DNA of 64,000 nt from Psychrobacter glacincola (GTDB lineage: Bacteria; Pseudomonadota; Gammaproteobacteria; Pseudomonadales; Moraxellaceae): NCBI GenBank assembly GCA_001411745.2, contig LIQB01000001.1, forward strand, positions 62,001 to 126,000. Direction: 5' to 3'. The notes below the pieces were generated by a model. That model was not told where the DNA came from, did no database searches, and saw nothing but the letters and a program-made list of their open reading frames with translations. Positions 63,106-64,000 of this stretch are shown one piece after another. Both the position numbers and the translations under genes were made by a program. Position 1 is the stretch's first letter; every line of letters begins with the position of its first letter.

Positions 63106-64000
63106 TTAGAAACCTTTCCAATCATTCAGTACGATACCAAAACCAATAGAGGTATTTTCGTGGTTATAATCGATGATGGATTCGCCATAGCCTTGGAAAA
63201 CCTGCACAAAGCCGTTAACGTTTTCTGATAATGGATAAATATAATCGACTTGCGCCGCCCCTTTATTGGTGCTTGGATTGTAGCGCAATGTACCGCTCAG
63301 GCTCTGTTGATCAGGCAAGTCATATAAGAATTTGATATCACCGTAACCCATGTAGTCTTCGATATCTGGATTGTCTTCACTGCTGCTGCTTTCACTATTC
63401 ACTCGAGCCCACAGGCGCGGTACGATTGATAGCTTACCCCACTCTGCCCCTGCCATGAGATAAGCACGGTTCCATGAGCGTGATAACGGATCATCTTGTC
63501 CATTAGAATGATGAATGGCACCAGCACCAAGCATACGAAGACGACCACCAAAAGGTAAATCTGCGGTCACTGGCTGAGTCAAAAATATTTCAGGCTGATA
63601 GTCGGTGGCACGGAATGGTCGCGAGTTGTCTTCGTTATAAACTTGCCAATGTGACTCTTGGGTATAACCAAACCACAAATCAGCACTGGTATCGAATAAG
63701 TCTTCGGCAACTTTGGTCTTCAAAGACAACTGAAATTTTAGTTCAGTATTGCGTATGTCATTAGAAGTAAAGGACTCAGTTTCCTGTGACGGTGTGCTTG
63801 GATCTAGGTTAGGGTCAAAGGTATAAAATACTGGCAATACATAGGTTGGTCGGTACGGCCTTACCGTCCAAGTTCCACGCTCACTGTTTTTATCGAGATC
63901 ATAGGATAAACTAAGCGGTGTATATTTTTCGATATCTGTTTGAGTGACCCCAACATTTTCTAACACTTGTGCTTCTCTTTGCGTTAGCCCAACGGTGTCT
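63106..64000 (-). CDS. pldA: Outer membrane phospholipase A (PldA/OMPLA), 3' part, cut by the window edge
   Basis: A partial gene. The frame is open to base 64000 and at least 298 residues are visible. The catalytic motif HHSNGQDDPLSRSWNR holds the catalytic His and Ser of OMPLA (His142/Ser144 in E. coli). Around it are alternating hydrophobic strands (LGYTQESHWQVYNEDNSRPF, YLMAGAEWGKLSIVPRLWAR, LSGTLRYNP, VNGFVQVFQGYGESIIDYNH) that end in a C-terminal F, as expected for an outer-membrane barrel. It hydrolyses phospholipids in the outer leaflet when the membrane is perturbed. Downstream comF follows after 28 bases. Confidence 0.9.
   Translation of the reverse strand, partial: DTVGLTQREAQVLENVGVTQTDIEKYTPLSLSYDLDKNSERGTWTVRPYRPTYVLPVFYTFDPNLDPSTPSQETESFTSNDIRNTELKFQLSLKTKVAEDLFDTSADLWFGYTQESHWQVYNEDNSRPFRATDYQPEIFLTQPVTADLPFGGRLRMLGAGAIHHSNGQDDPLSRSWNRAYLMAGAEWGKLSIVPRLWARVNSESSSSEDNPDIEDYMGYGDIKFLYDLPDQQSLSGTLRYNPSTNKGAAQVDYIYPLSENVNGFVQVFQGYGESIIDYNHENTSIGFGIVLNDWKGF

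Overview
The window is a piece of a gammaproteobacterial chromosome, most likely Psychrobacter (Moraxellaceae). This rests on the protein sequences, the moderately AT-rich base composition, and several neighbourhoods that I recall from Moraxellaceae and pseudomonads: yggS/pilT/pilU, fur/bamE/rnfH, rluC/HAD hydrolase/rne, dsbC/hom, mutS/fdxA, and fimT-pilV-pilW-pilX-pilY1-pilE. I saw no tRNA, rRNA, CRISPR array, insertion sequence or prophage. It reads as core chromosome with two edge-truncated genes: prc at the left and a PldA-type phospholipase at the right.

Layout. 1-6.7 kb: the 5' end of prc, nagZ (peptidoglycan recycling), two paralogous membrane-anchored envelope proteins of which only one keeps an OmpA domain, and a rhomboid protease. 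6.9-11.4 kb: a metallophosphoesterase, purE and purK (purine synthesis), a YaiI-type protein and an NAD(P)-binding protein. 11.5-14.9 kb, minus strand: an AI-2E-type permease, pdxB and epmA. 15.7-22.4 kb: nadE, a CNNM/PaeA-type membrane protein, a PLP-binding YggS protein, and the pilus retraction ATPases pilT and pilU. 22.5-30.3 kb: fur, bamE, rnfH, an SNF-like membrane protein, two c-type cytochromes, engB, a HAD hydrolase and rluC. 30.3-35.7 kb: a 1.2-kb gap holding what looks like a decayed gene, then a very long rne. 35.8-43.7 kb: a DUF808 protein, dsbC, hom, a thiolase, two DUF2382 stress-type proteins and a lipoprotein. 44.0-51.0 kb: secA, mutS and fdxA. 51.0-61.9 kb, minus strand: a type IV pilus structural cluster. 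It has minor pilins fimT, pilV, pilW and pilX, the tip adhesin pilY1, two further minor pilins, the probable major pilin pilA behind a good sigma-54-type promoter, a membrane-anchored serine hydrolase and one more pilin. 62.2-64.0 kb: comF and the pldA-type gene.

How the genes work together. Type IV pilus biology is the main theme: pilT/pilU retract the fibre, the 51-62 kb cluster builds it, and comF is a competence-associated protein, so twitching and DNA uptake are plausible. Envelope maintenance is the second theme (prc, nagZ, bamE, secA, dsbC, pldA, the OmpA-type proteins).

Unusual features. Short degenerate tandem repeats of 13-15 bp recur, mostly at gene boundaries (after nagZ, after the rhomboid gene, at the HAD gene 3' end, upstream of secA) and inside two coding regions (the engB tail and a DUF2382 protein). 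Several conserved enzymes carry extra low-complexity segments (purK, mutS, engB, rne). I see no clear new multi-gene system. The best leads are the serine hydrolase inside the pilin cluster, the OmpA-domain-less paralogue, the paired DUF2382 genes and the recurrent short-repeat arrays.
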